Shown one piece after another: positions 7,393 to 14,716 of a stretch of DNA of 40,563 nucleotides (position 1 is the first letter of the stretch; each line of letters opens with the position of its first letter). The notes under the pieces were generated by a model. It saw only the letters and a list, made by a program, of their open reading frames with translations. It was not told the origin of the DNA and searched no databases. Origin of the DNA: a virus; the IMG/VR virus record IMGVR_UViG_3300025769_000280, positions 1 through 40,563 of that record. The stretch is one strand, 5' to 3'. Made by a program: the position numbers and the translations under genes.

Positions 7393-7714
7393 GTGCTATC
7401 ATCTCGAAGTTGAACTCATACTTCACCCGTTGCCGGGCGAAGCCATGAAAAAAGACGCCATCATCTGCGTGTCTCGCTCATCTGTTATAAGAAGATTGTA
7501 TTACTACACGGAGGCGGAAACCCGCTAACCCCCTACTTCAGCCTTCACTGAATAGTCTCGGAACCTAGTACACACCATAACAGCAATGTGTGTTCAGTTG
7601 CGGTTGCTTTTTCTCAGAGCCGCTATCTTTTGTGCCTAAAGTTGGTTTTACTTGTGTCGACGACGGTTTAATGCGCAGACCGTAAACGCTGAATTATTTC
7701 TATTGTGACACTAT
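7393..7714. other. Gene-free convergent region with several hairpins
   Basis: About 320 bases without a supported gene lie between the gp26-like unit and the convergent GIY-YIG gene. GC looks higher than in the neighbours and several short stems are visible: GCGG/CCGC at 7514-7517 and 7522-7525, ACACAC/GTGTGT at 7570-7575 and 7588-7593, GCGG/CCGC at 7600-7603 and 7620-7623, and ACGGT/ACCGT at 7663-7667 and 7679-7683. A structured noncoding RNA of unknown type is possible. I could not fit it to tRNA, tmRNA, RNase P RNA or a group I intron core. Confidence 0.4.
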
Positions 7715-8140
7715 CTAGCCATTTAATTGTTTGTTGTTGAGAATACCTTTTTGATGTACTCTCACTCTAATGTGCCCGTTGTACCATTCGTCGGATTCTA
7801 ATACTTTGTGTGTGAATTGTTCTCTCGCTTCAACGTAATTTAGTTCACTTTTGCTAGTGCAATAGAACAGTATTTCACGTTTGAAACTTTGTGGGCCTAG
7901 TTCAGCAACGTCTGCTGATAGTTCGTCGGATGAGCCATAATAGTCGCGCCAGTCACTTTCTACAGTGCTACGCCTTTTATTTTTTCTGCCTTTGAGGGGT
8001 GGTTTAGTTCTTTTGAATTGTGCCAGTTTTTTGCCAATATATTTTCGATTGTTAGTTAGATTTGTAATCAAATATACGAAGCCCACGGTACCTTCTGGTA
8101 GTTCTTCAACAATTTTGTCATTATAATACCAAGGTTCCAT
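7715..8140 (-). CDS. GIY-YIG family endonuclease
   Basis: A 141-aa protein with the GIY-YIG nuclease fold. GFVYLITNLTNNRKYIGKK (20-38) supplies the two strands, with V22-Y23 and Y34-I35-G36. Basic residues follow at 43-57, then DWRDYYGSS (63-71) and NYVEAREQF (101-109), where Glu104 is the likely metal-binding residue. Small single-domain members are common in T4-like phages as free-standing, homing-like nucleases or repair enzymes. It is the last gene of the long minus-strand operon and borders the structured gene-free region, a typical setting for a mobile nuclease. No intron or split gene is seen beside it. Confidence 0.85.
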   Translation of the reverse strand: MEPWYYNDKIVEELPEGTVGFVYLITNLTNNRKYIGKKLAQFKRTKPPLKGRKNKRRSTVESDWRDYYGSSDELSADVAELGPQSFKREILFYCTSKSELNYVEAREQFTHKVLESDEWYNGHIRVRVHQKGILNNKQLNG

Positions 8141-8161
8141 GTGCTTTGTATATATGCAGAA

Positions 8162-8335
8162 TTACATGCTGTTCTTCTTTTCCTGAATCTCAGCGCGGCG
8201 TGCTTTGGTAAGTTTACCTAGTTCGCCCAGTGCTTTACGAGCGCGAGTTGCTGCGGCTTTTACACCTTTAGTTTCAAATGCTGCATGCTCTTTTAAGTAC
8301 GCTTCATATTGTTCTACAATTTGTTCGTGTGACAT
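8162..8335 (-). CDS. Small Hc1-like (histone H1-like) basic protein
   Basis: A 57-aa Ala/Lys/Arg-rich protein. The central block KAAATRARKALGELGKLTKA followed by RRAEIQEKKN closely follows the pattern of the chlamydial Hc1 / bacterial H1-like family (AAxTRARKALxEIxxLxKxxRxEIQExK). Such proteins bind DNA or, in phages, may act as small nucleic-acid binding factors. A clear AGGAG lies about 8 bases before the ATG at 8333-8335. It sits in the operon between the radical SAM gene (11 bases upstream) and the GIY-YIG gene. The role in this phage is not known; the family match is by pattern only. Confidence 0.75.
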   Translation of the reverse strand: MSHEQIVEQYEAYLKEHAAFETKGVKAAATRARKALGELGKLTKARRAEIQEKKNSM

Positions 8336-8346
8336 TTTATGTCTCC

Positions 8347-9438
8347 TTAGTTTGTTTCATACCCAACAGCATAGTCTTCATCTACAATGCTTGATCTGCA
8401 TTTAAGACTACATTCTACCCAGGTATTTGTGTTCATACTGGAAAAAAACTTTTCCCATAGATTGTGATTTAACACTTGTTCTATAGTTAGTCCATTTTTT
8501 ACATTCAATATGTTTCTATATTTTTGGAAAAAACTATCTTCATATTTAATAGTCTTATCTTCAAAATTCATTGTATCATACGGAAAACTAGTCCAACTGC
8601 AAGGATGTACTGTGCCTTCTGCATTTACAAACATTCCCCTATTACCAACTAAACATAGCGGAGTAAGGGTATTGGTTTTTTTAGCATTGAGATACTTTTG
8701 TAAGTTTGTGCGCATATACTGATCAATATTTTGAATACGATTAGTTAACCGCTGCACATGTCTTTCGTATCTATCTGTTTTGCTTATATATTCACTGCTT
8801 GGTTCTAGTGTATCTTTTTCTCCCCAAGCACCTGGGTACTTAAAATTGAATTTTGTACTCTTAGTCCATTGTATAGCATCGCATCCATTTTGTCTAGCTA
8901 AATCTTCAATTTTTTGTAAATTATTTTGATTAAAACTAAAATAGATAGCAGCCCAATTTACAAATGCTGTGCTTTGGTGTCCCATGATGTGCATGCCCAA
9001 CATTATACTTTCAAAGTTATTGTTAACTCTGTATAAATTATTTGATTCTTGATCATAACCATCGACACTAAAGTTTATGGTATCATATTCATTGCTAATT
9101 CTAGCAAACTCTTGCCACCAGCTTTGTGTTTTATAACTTCCATTTGTTATTGTATAAACATGACAGGTAGGCTTTATATCTTTGATATACTCAATAATTT
9201 TTAGGTAATCTTTGCAGTAAATAGGATCTCCTACGTCTCCACACATCGTAAAACGCTGCACATGCTCTGCGATAAAATCACTAGGAAACGCTGCTTTAAA
9301 TTGTTCAATACTAATTTCTTTTTGTAGCCATGGAGTATCCGGCATTTCTGTACGGGGACACCTAGGACAACGCAAACTGCATTTACTACTAGGCTCTAGA
9401 TGCCAATGGTATAGTTGCCATCCATATGTGTTTTTCAT
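8347..9438 (-). CDS. Radical SAM protein with SPASM/twitch-like C-terminal domain
   Basis: A 363-aa radical SAM enzyme. C20-SLR-C24-PR-C27 is the CxxxCxxC motif that binds the [4Fe-4S] cluster cleaving S-adenosylmethionine. CGDVGDPIYC (66-75) and FSVDGYDQ (123-130) fit the SAM-binding TIM barrel. The C-terminal part has C262-LVGNRGMFVNAEGTVHP-C280 and C343-SLK-C347, the pattern of a SPASM or twitch domain holding an extra Fe-S cluster. Many such enzymes modify peptides or carbohydrates; the substrate here is unknown. Its ATG overlaps the SDR stop by 4 bases (9435-9438), implying coupled translation; AGGAT lies upstream. No RiPP-like precursor is obvious apart from the adjacent 57-aa basic protein. 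Confidence 0.88.
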   Translation of the reverse strand: MKNTYGWQLYHWHLEPSSKCSLRCPRCPRTEMPDTPWLQKEISIEQFKAAFPSDFIAEHVQRFTMCGDVGDPIYCKDYLKIIEYIKDIKPTCHVYTITNGSYKTQSWWQEFARISNEYDTINFSVDGYDQESNNLYRVNNNFESIMLGMHIMGHQSTAFVNWAAIYFSFNQNNLQKIEDLARQNGCDAIQWTKSTKFNFKYPGAWGEKDTLEPSSEYISKTDRYERHVQRLTNRIQNIDQYMRTNLQKYLNAKKTNTLTPLCLVGNRGMFVNAEGTVHPCSWTSFPYDTMNFEDKTIKYEDSFFQKYRNILNVKNGLTIEQVLNHNLWEKFFSSMNTNTWVECSLKCRSSIVDEDYAVGYETN

Positions 9439-10031
9439 GGCGTTATCCTAGTAAAAGTTTCATGACTGTTTATAAAATCGACAATTTTACTTGCAACCAA
9501 AACAGGGTCCAAACAAGGCATTGAATAAAGATCATCAACCGGCTTGTGATTTTCTTTGTACCTATTGTTATTAAATTCTGTTTTAGTAAGCCCAAGTCTT
9601 ACTTCTTTTATTACTACATCAGGGTGATCTATTTTAAGCATTTTTCCAAAGTGTTCTAGAGCAACTTTGCTCAAACTATACACAAGATCGTTGCCCCAAT
9701 ACTTGTCATTATTTGTACTTGTAATATTAACAACTATCAGGTTAGGGTTTTTTTGTAATGCCAGTTGTGTAATGCGCATTGCACTCACTAAATTGGTGTT
9801 TAAAATGCGTTGCCATTGATCAAATTTATGATTTACAAAGAGTACTTTGCCGCCGAGATCATGCCCTGCATTATTAATAATAATATCCACATGTGGAATC
9901 TGTGCATCTGTAATATTTTGAGGGTAATCTAAATCTACAGTTTTTCTTGTCAAATCTATAATACTCCAATCTGCAAATTTGTGGATATTGGCTCCAACGC
10001 CACTTGATGTCCCTGTTATTAATGCTTTCAT
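9435..10031 (-). CDS. Short-chain dehydrogenase/reductase (SDR)
   Basis: A 198-aa Rossmann-fold oxidoreductase with the classical SDR motifs in order: TGTSSGVG (6-13, NAD(P)-binding), NNAG (53-56), a Ser near 105 in NITSTNN, and Y118-SLS-K122 as the catalytic Tyr-Lys pair, followed by a VRLGLTKTEF segment. The protein is somewhat shorter than the usual 230-250 residues, so the substrate loop region is reduced. All catalytic positions remain, so activity is expected. The substrate is unknown. It overlaps gp46 by 4 bases upstream and the radical SAM gene by 4 bases downstream, so the three are made together. It may act on the same metabolite, nucleotide or sugar as the radical SAM enzyme. Confidence 0.9.
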   Translation of the reverse strand: MKALITGTSSGVGANIHKFADWSIIDLTRKTVDLDYPQNITDAQIPHVDIIINNAGHDLGGKVLFVNHKFDQWQRILNTNLVSAMRITQLALQKNPNLIVVNITSTNNDKYWGNDLVYSLSKVALEHFGKMLKIDHPDVVIKEVRLGLTKTEFNNNRYKENHKPVDDLYSMPCLDPVLVASKIVDFINSHETFTRITP

Positions 10032-11791
10032 ATTATTTCCACATCAGTATCATAACTAGTAAAGCCGTTTTCTTTGATGACTTTCAGCACATTGTTTACA
10101 CGCCCTATAAGTTCATCTTTATGGCTTACCAACCATACACTTTTGTTACGCTCTCTGCTCATGCGCTTTAGTACGCCCATGGCATTTTCTACACCTGCTG
10201 AATCCATGCCGCTATCTACTAGTTCGTCGATAAACAACAAGTTAATAGGCTGATATAGACTTTCCCAAACATCACGGAAAGCCCAACTTAGACTTAGTAT
10301 AAGTCTGTTGCGTTCACCTCTGCTCAAGTTGTCAAAGTCTAAATCTCTACCTAGTTCTTGTATTTCTACTGTGAGATCGTTCTGGAATATCACGGTGTGT
10401 GGTAGTCCAACTGCGCCCAAGTATCCTTCTAGTCTTGTGTTTAGGTATGCGAGGTTCTGATCAATAATTCGCTTGCGAATGAAACTGTCTTTGTTAGTAA
10501 GCAGTTTAAGTAAAAACTCCTGATGATTCTGTACACGGGTAAATTCGTTGATTGCGTCCCAGGTTACTTCCTGCACTGCAGTAGTTTCCATGTCTGCTAT
10601 TTGATCGGTGTAAGGGTCACTTTCATCTTGCTTACTTTGTAGTTGTGACTCCAATGTGGATAGGCTTGAACGATGGTTGTGTGCATCAGTGGCGCTATCA
10701 TAGAAAGTTCGTGGTTTGCTTGGCACTGTTTCTTCTTGAGTTCTGAGCTCTGCAATTGCTGCTTGTAATTCTCCAAGGAAATTATTTGCTTCGTCATATT
10801 CTTTCTCCGCTTTTTCAATCTCTTTTTTATGGCTGTCCAAGTGTTCGATGCTTTGATTGCAACTATGACACACTCCGTCTTGCCAGCCTTCTAATGCTCT
10901 CTTTGCTTTAGCAACATCGCGCTCTGCTCTGCCCTCTTGTGCTTGCAGTGCAGCAATATCTTTTTGTAGTTGAACTTGTGCATTGTTCAGTGTGTTCCAG
11001 TCTGCAAGTTCAGTGTGTGCTCTAAGTTCTTCGTCGATGTCAACATGGCTAAGATCATTGATTGCTGTTTTAAAGTTTGCAATGTCCTGATCTTTTTTCT
11101 CTTGCCACATACGCTGTCTACGCTTTAATGCCTCAACTTGTTCTACAATCTTACCGTTTGCATCTTCAACCGCTTTGATACGAAACTCTTCTTCTTGTAT
11201 TTTATTCTTAGTTACACGCACCATCTCTTTGAGATTCTCTGCCTTTTCGCTGAGAATAGTAATACCCAACAACTGCTCAATGATAGCACGTTGATCGTTG
11301 GTGCGCATGCTTAGAAACGGTTCGCTGTATGTGTTCAGCGCAAGCACATGCTTGAACATGTCGTGCGACATGCCTAACAGTTCTTCAATAGCTTTTTGTG
11401 TTTCTCTGCTATCGCCTTGTGCGTTGTCGTCTGTTTCTTGTTCACTGTTGTTGATGTAAAACTTTAGCACATTGGGCTTGCGCCCACGTTCAATACGATA
11501 TGCTAGTCCATCTTTTTCGAACTCCACTGTAGTAAGCATGTTCTTACCATTGGTTTTGTTAATCAAGTTGTCCTTGCGAATATTTGTAAGTGCATTGCCG
11601 TAAAGTGCGTAACTTAGCGCATTGATGATAGTAGTCTTACCAGTACCATTTCTACTGCCAGCATCACCTCCACCTGTATCCAAGTTCTCACCTAGCACAA
11701 GTGTAAGGTCATTGCGATTAAAATCAATAGCTTGTGTGGTGTTACCCACACTCATAAAGTTTTTTACTGTAAGTGTATCTATTTTAAACAT
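10028..11791 (-). CDS. 46: Recombination nuclease subunit gp46 (Rad50/SbcC-like)
   Basis: A 587-aa SMC-like ATPase that pairs with gp47 to process DNA ends for recombination-dependent replication. The P-loop is RNGTGKTT (47-54). Long coiled-coil arms flank a zinc hook C308-HS-C311. The ABC signature LSRGERNRL is at 489-497 and Walker B LLFIDEL at 518-524. Length is close to T4 gp46 (560). The preceding gene ends 10 bases upstream, no Shine-Dalgarno site is visible, and a promoter-like sequence at 11798-11826 would place the transcript start at the ATG itself. Unlike in T4, three other genes separate it from gp47. Confidence 0.96.
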   Translation of the reverse strand: MFKIDTLTVKNFMSVGNTTQAIDFNRNDLTLVLGENLDTGGGDAGSRNGTGKTTIINALSYALYGNALTNIRKDNLINKTNGKNMLTTVEFEKDGLAYRIERGRKPNVLKFYINNSEQETDDNAQGDSRETQKAIEELLGMSHDMFKHVLALNTYSEPFLSMRTNDQRAIIEQLLGITILSEKAENLKEMVRVTKNKIQEEEFRIKAVEDANGKIVEQVEALKRRQRMWQEKKDQDIANFKTAINDLSHVDIDEELRAHTELADWNTLNNAQVQLQKDIAALQAQEGRAERDVAKAKRALEGWQDGVCHSCNQSIEHLDSHKKEIEKAEKEYDEANNFLGELQAAIAELRTQEETVPSKPRTFYDSATDAHNHRSSLSTLESQLQSKQDESDPYTDQIADMETTAVQEVTWDAINEFTRVQNHQEFLLKLLTNKDSFIRKRIIDQNLAYLNTRLEGYLGAVGLPHTVIFQNDLTVEIQELGRDLDFDNLSRGERNRLILSLSWAFRDVWESLYQPINLLFIDELVDSGMDSAGVENAMGVLKRMSRERNKSVWLVSHKDELIGRVNNVLKVIKENGFTSYDTDVEII

Positions 11792-11797
11792 ATGTAT

Positions 11798-11826
11798 ATT
11801 TTACAGGGTTAGTTGTGATAATTCAA
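11798..11826 (-). promoter_or_regulatory. Possible sigma70-type promoter for leaderless gp46
   Basis: TTGAAT (11821-11826), a 17-base spacer and TAAAAT (11798-11803) lie just before gp46 on the minus strand. Six bases separate the -10 from the ATG, so transcription would start at about the A of the start codon. The -35 is only a 4/6 match in AT-rich DNA. Confidence 0.4.
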
Positions 11827-12316
11827 TATCTTCTAGTGAGAGATATGTCTTAAAGTTATGTTCTAGAACGTCAGAAATACTAGCAACGTCTACTCTAATT
11901 TTTTCTATAGGCTGTGTTACAAATTTTTTTATACTTGCTGTAACACTATCAAATCTATCACTGGGATCAACGATTGAGTCGTACGACTCATCAATTATTG
12001 TGTTAAAAGTTCTAAAACCTTTAGTCTTAAGGAGATCTAATATATTAGGTGCACCAACAATTATAAAAGGTCTTTTACTAGTAATCGGTCTCATAGTTTT
12101 TTCAGTGACAAAAGGATACGGATAATCAAACACTGTTTCAGTAACAATGTCTAATCCAAAATATTTGTAGAAATCTGCTTGATATCTACTACTATCATTT
12201 GGCGATCCGGGTATAGCATCACTGGTAACGTTATGACGGATAGGACTAGTGTCGCCATTTTTAAGAAATATTTTATCATTTACTCTTGTGAGTGGGTCTG
12301 TATAAAATATAGTCAT
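11801..12316 (-). CDS. C-terminal half of a split phage family (GT10-like TEKxxxPI motif)
   Basis: A 171-aa protein containing IVTETVF, FVTEKTMRPITSKRPFIIVG and LKTKGFRTFNTIIDESYD. This series recurs at the C-terminus of a widespread uncharacterised family in large phages and resembles the acceptor part of GT10-type fucosyltransferases. It lacks the N-terminal part, which is encoded by the preceding gene. The start ATG overlaps the stop of that gene (ATGA at 12313-12316), and an AGAGG lies about 9 bases before it, so it should be made by reinitiation. Glycosyl transfer is a guess; no catalytic residues can be assigned with confidence. Confidence 0.6.
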   Translation of the reverse strand: MTIFYTDPLTRVNDKIFLKNGDTSPIRHNVTSDAIPGSPNDSSRYQADFYKYFGLDIVTETVFDYPYPFVTEKTMRPITSKRPFIIVGAPNILDLLKTKGFRTFNTIIDESYDSIVDPSDRFDSVTASIKKFVTQPIEKIRVDVASISDVLEHNFKTYLSLEDIELSQLTL

Positions 12317-12867
12317 CCCTTATATCCTCTAATAGACACTTCAACACAATCTAATAGATTGTTTGTGTTTAGATAGTTATATAGAGCATATCTGTGAGAT
12401 CTACTTGCTCCCATCATTGATAATCCGGCATATTTTATTTCTTGAGTATTAACAGGCAAATCTTCTACCAAATCGGAATTGTAATGCGTAGTTGTAATAA
12501 AAGTTTCTATAATTTTAGGTCTGTCTTCTCGTGGATGATCTTTTAGTATTTGGTCTATTTCTTGTTGTAATCCAAAGTTGTTTGTAGCAAACACTATTAC
12601 AAAGTAAGGTATATCCAGTTCTGCTATTAAAGTCATTACATTATATAAATTTAAGCCAAAGCTCAGTATTTTGTCGTCATAGTAATCTGTATCAAAGTGC
12701 TGTATTATTATCCTATCATTTACATTATATTGTTCACGTTTAATTTGAATGAGCCTATCCTTTAACACATCAAAATTATAGTCAAATTCTTTAAAGTCTA
12801 TTGTATCCAAAATGTTGTAAACACTGGATAACTTGTCATAATATTTTTCAGTAAGAAGAACGAGCAT
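12313..12867 (-). CDS. N-terminal half of the same split phage family
   Basis: A 184-aa protein. The N-terminal two-thirds (RIIIQHFDTDYYDD and AELDIPYFVIVFATNNFGLQ) look like an alpha/beta Rossmann-type domain. The end, GLSMMGASRSHRYALYNYLN followed by NLLDCVEVSIRGYKG, matches the mid-protein RxHRxxLxxxLxxxxLL motif that precedes the TEKxxxPI domain in full-length family members. Together with the next gene it would make about 355 residues, a normal full length. The stop TGA lies inside the ATGA start of the next gene. Function is unknown. Confidence 0.58.
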   Translation of the reverse strand: MLVLLTEKYYDKLSSVYNILDTIDFKEFDYNFDVLKDRLIQIKREQYNVNDRIIIQHFDTDYYDDKILSFGLNLYNVMTLIAELDIPYFVIVFATNNFGLQQEIDQILKDHPREDRPKIIETFITTTHYNSDLVEDLPVNTQEIKYAGLSMMGASRSHRYALYNYLNTNNLLDCVEVSIRGYKG

Positions 12868-12868
12868 G

Positions 12869-13675
12869 TTAGATTTGCCTATCTAACCAAATATTGTGCA
12901 TTTTACTGACTAAACTTTTATTAAATGTTCCTAGGTTAAACTCTTGAAATACCACAGACATTTTATCAATAAACTTTTGTCTGTCCAGTAAATAGTTCAA
13001 ATCAAAAAATATATTATGGTATTTTTTGTTATCAAAATTTTCTTTATTTGCATACTGTAGCTTAGTTGTGTTGTTTTTAACCATTTGTTTAAAGATACTT
13101 TCTTTTTCTGCCAACGGGAATTTATACTGTGGTTTATATTCTAAAAGTTTAGGAACAGCCTCTAAACTACAATGGTCCAGGCTACTTGGCGTATATATAA
13201 TACTATCTTCTGATTCTATAAAATGTTTACTGTACAGAGTTTTGTCTAACCAAGATTTCTCATGTTCACTAGTTACTAACACAGTTAAGACCTTTGCGCC
13301 ATTGCAAAATTTAGGCAGTGTACTTTTATTAAAAATTAAGTTTGCTATTAGTTTCTTTTTCACACAACTTATTAGTCTGCTATCCTGTTGTGACCAATAT
13401 TGATCTGCAGTAACATTGTTGCCTCTGTTAAAGGTTGTACTATAAAGATCAGTGGAATAAGGCACCATTGGTTCATTTATAATATGTCTATGATGATCCA
13501 CTGGAAAACTTCTATCGCAATATATTAAAGTTGTTTCTTCTACAAACTTTTGTAATTCCTTTTGTGTTTGTATTAGATTGCTCCAATGGTCCACCTTCAT
13601 ACTAGTTTGTAGAACTGTGCTAATAAATTTGCCGCCACCGCCGTGAGGAAATCTTGTTACTAATAAGTCGTTCAT
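12869..13675 (-). CDS. Uncharacterised protein with a Gly-rich P-loop-like motif
   Basis: I do not recognise this 268-aa protein. Near the N-terminus it has TRFPHGGGGKFISTVL (7-22), which resembles the phosphate-binding loop of sulfotransferase-like or other P-loop proteins but is not a strict GxxxxGK[ST]. The rest is mixed alpha/beta, Lys and Asn rich toward the C-terminus, with VLTVLVTSEHEKSWLDKTL as a possible strand-helix unit. It has no signal peptide or membrane segment. Its ATG overlaps the gp47 stop by 4 bases, so it is coupled to gp47, and it ends one base before the next gene. It forms a three-gene cassette between gp47 and gp46 together with the split pair. Confidence 0.6.
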   Translation of the reverse strand: MNDLLVTRFPHGGGGKFISTVLQTSMKVDHWSNLIQTQKELQKFVEETTLIYCDRSFPVDHHRHIINEPMVPYSTDLYSTTFNRGNNVTADQYWSQQDSRLISCVKKKLIANLIFNKSTLPKFCNGAKVLTVLVTSEHEKSWLDKTLYSKHFIESEDSIIYTPSSLDHCSLEAVPKLLEYKPQYKFPLAEKESIFKQMVKNNTTKLQYANKENFDNKKYHNIFFDLNYLLDRQKFIDKMSVVFQEFNLGTFNKSLVSKMHNIWLDRQI

Positions 13676-14682
13676 AAATTTCTGTAAATGTCTAACATTA
13701 GGTTAGTGTCATATTGTTGGCTATCAATCTGTTGCAGTTGACTGGTAACAATAGTGTCCACACTTTCAAAGTTAATCTCACCTGAGATTTGCATGTCCAT
13801 GTCCTCAACTTTCACAGGGATCAAACTCATTTCACGCAGTTGATACTCATCCATAAAAGTTTCTTTAATAAAGTTTGCTTCTTCGTAACTGATGTCTACA
13901 TCTAAAGTAACACGAGCATAAGTCTTAGGGCCTAGATACTTTTCAGGACCTTCTAGTAGTTGACTAATTCTTAGTGTGCGATACTTTGGTTGATCGGGCC
14001 AAGCAATAAACTCTCTTGTTCCGTCCCAATCCAATATCATTAGTCCTCGATCATCATCTCCAGCATCGCTATAGTTGTGTGGAAATGCATTGCCTGTATA
14101 TACAACGTTGCCTCGTTCTTGACGCTTGTGAAAATGTCCTGTAAACACTGTGCCACACCGACCAAAGTCATCTGCATTAAGTTCACCGTGATCAGGCATC
14201 TGTACCATAGCGTTCATATAAAAGTGAGGAAGTTCAAAGTGACCAATTACATAGTCAGCCTTTACTTTGCGCATCTGTTTGTGTTCATCACCAACCAGCC
14301 AAGGAATAAATGCAACACCGTCTACAGTAGTAATATCATTGTAGAACTGTATGTTTTCAAACTTTTTAATAAAAGCAATGCTGTTGTAGTCGCGTTTGTC
14401 TCTGTAGTATTCATCATGGTTGCCAGGGATAAAGTGGATTGTATCAAATGAATCATTGAGCAAATCCAATGCAGCAATACTGTAGTTCAGCGTAGCAACA
14501 TTGATACTTGCTCGTTGATGGTGCCAATCGCCCATAAAGATGCAAGTGTCAGCACCTTGTGCTTTGGCTTCTTTACAAAACCAAGTTACAAAGTCAAGAC
14601 AATCCTTGTTGAAAGTCTGGCTATTGCTTTTGTTACCAAAGTGAATATCCGTGAATACGGCGGCCCGTTTGAACAAACTCAT
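13672..14682 (-). CDS. 47: Recombination nuclease subunit gp47 (Mre11/SbcD-like)
   Basis: A 336-aa calcineurin-type phosphoesterase, the nuclease partner of gp46. Metal-binding motifs appear in order: FTDIHFG (D12, H14), GDWHH (51-55), GNHDE (87-91), GHFE (147-150) and GHFHKRQ (182-188). Length matches T4 gp47 (339). The first motif begins at residue 11, so the start cannot lie much further downstream. There is no usable ribosome binding site (AAGG is 15 bases away). A near-consensus promoter with an extended -10 places the transcript start at the ATG, suggesting a leaderless message as well as read-through from gp55. Confidence 0.96.
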   Translation of the reverse strand: MSLFKRAAVFTDIHFGNKSNSQTFNKDCLDFVTWFCKEAKAQGADTCIFMGDWHHQRASINVATLNYSIAALDLLNDSFDTIHFIPGNHDEYYRDKRDYNSIAFIKKFENIQFYNDITTVDGVAFIPWLVGDEHKQMRKVKADYVIGHFELPHFYMNAMVQMPDHGELNADDFGRCGTVFTGHFHKRQERGNVVYTGNAFPHNYSDAGDDDRGLMILDWDGTREFIAWPDQPKYRTLRISQLLEGPEKYLGPKTYARVTLDVDISYEEANFIKETFMDEYQLREMSLIPVKVEDMDMQISGEINFESVDTIVTSQLQQIDSQQYDTNLMLDIYRNL

Positions 14683-14688
14683 GTGTTA

Positions 14689-14716
14689 AGTATAGCACCT
14701 TATGTATTATTGTCAA
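14689..14716 (-). promoter_or_regulatory. Strong sigma70-type promoter before gp47, predicted leaderless
   Basis: On the minus strand: TTGACA (14711-14716, perfect), a 16-base spacer and TATACT (14689-14694), with TG one base before it (extended -10). The -35 overlaps the gp55 stop codon. The -10 is 6 bases from the gp47 ATG, so initiation about 7 bases downstream falls on the A of ATG. Confidence 0.7.

Noticed and set aside
7540-7640. Group I intron core near the GIY-YIG gene
   Set aside because: GGTTCCGAGACTATTC on the minus strand resembles a P7 strand, but no matching partner (ATAGTC) lies downstream, and no split gene surrounds the region.
7440-7714. tmRNA, including the permuted two-piece alphaproteobacterial form
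   Set aside because: A GCGG/CCGC stem and an AATAGTC resemble parts of tmRNA, but no tag reading frame ending in Ala-Ala-stop, no T-arm GGTTCGA and no acceptor pairing was found on either strand.
12305-12320. Programmed frameshift joining the two halves of the split family
   Set aside because: No slippery run is present, and the second frame has a stop (TAA) just before its ATG, so stop-start reinitiation explains it better.
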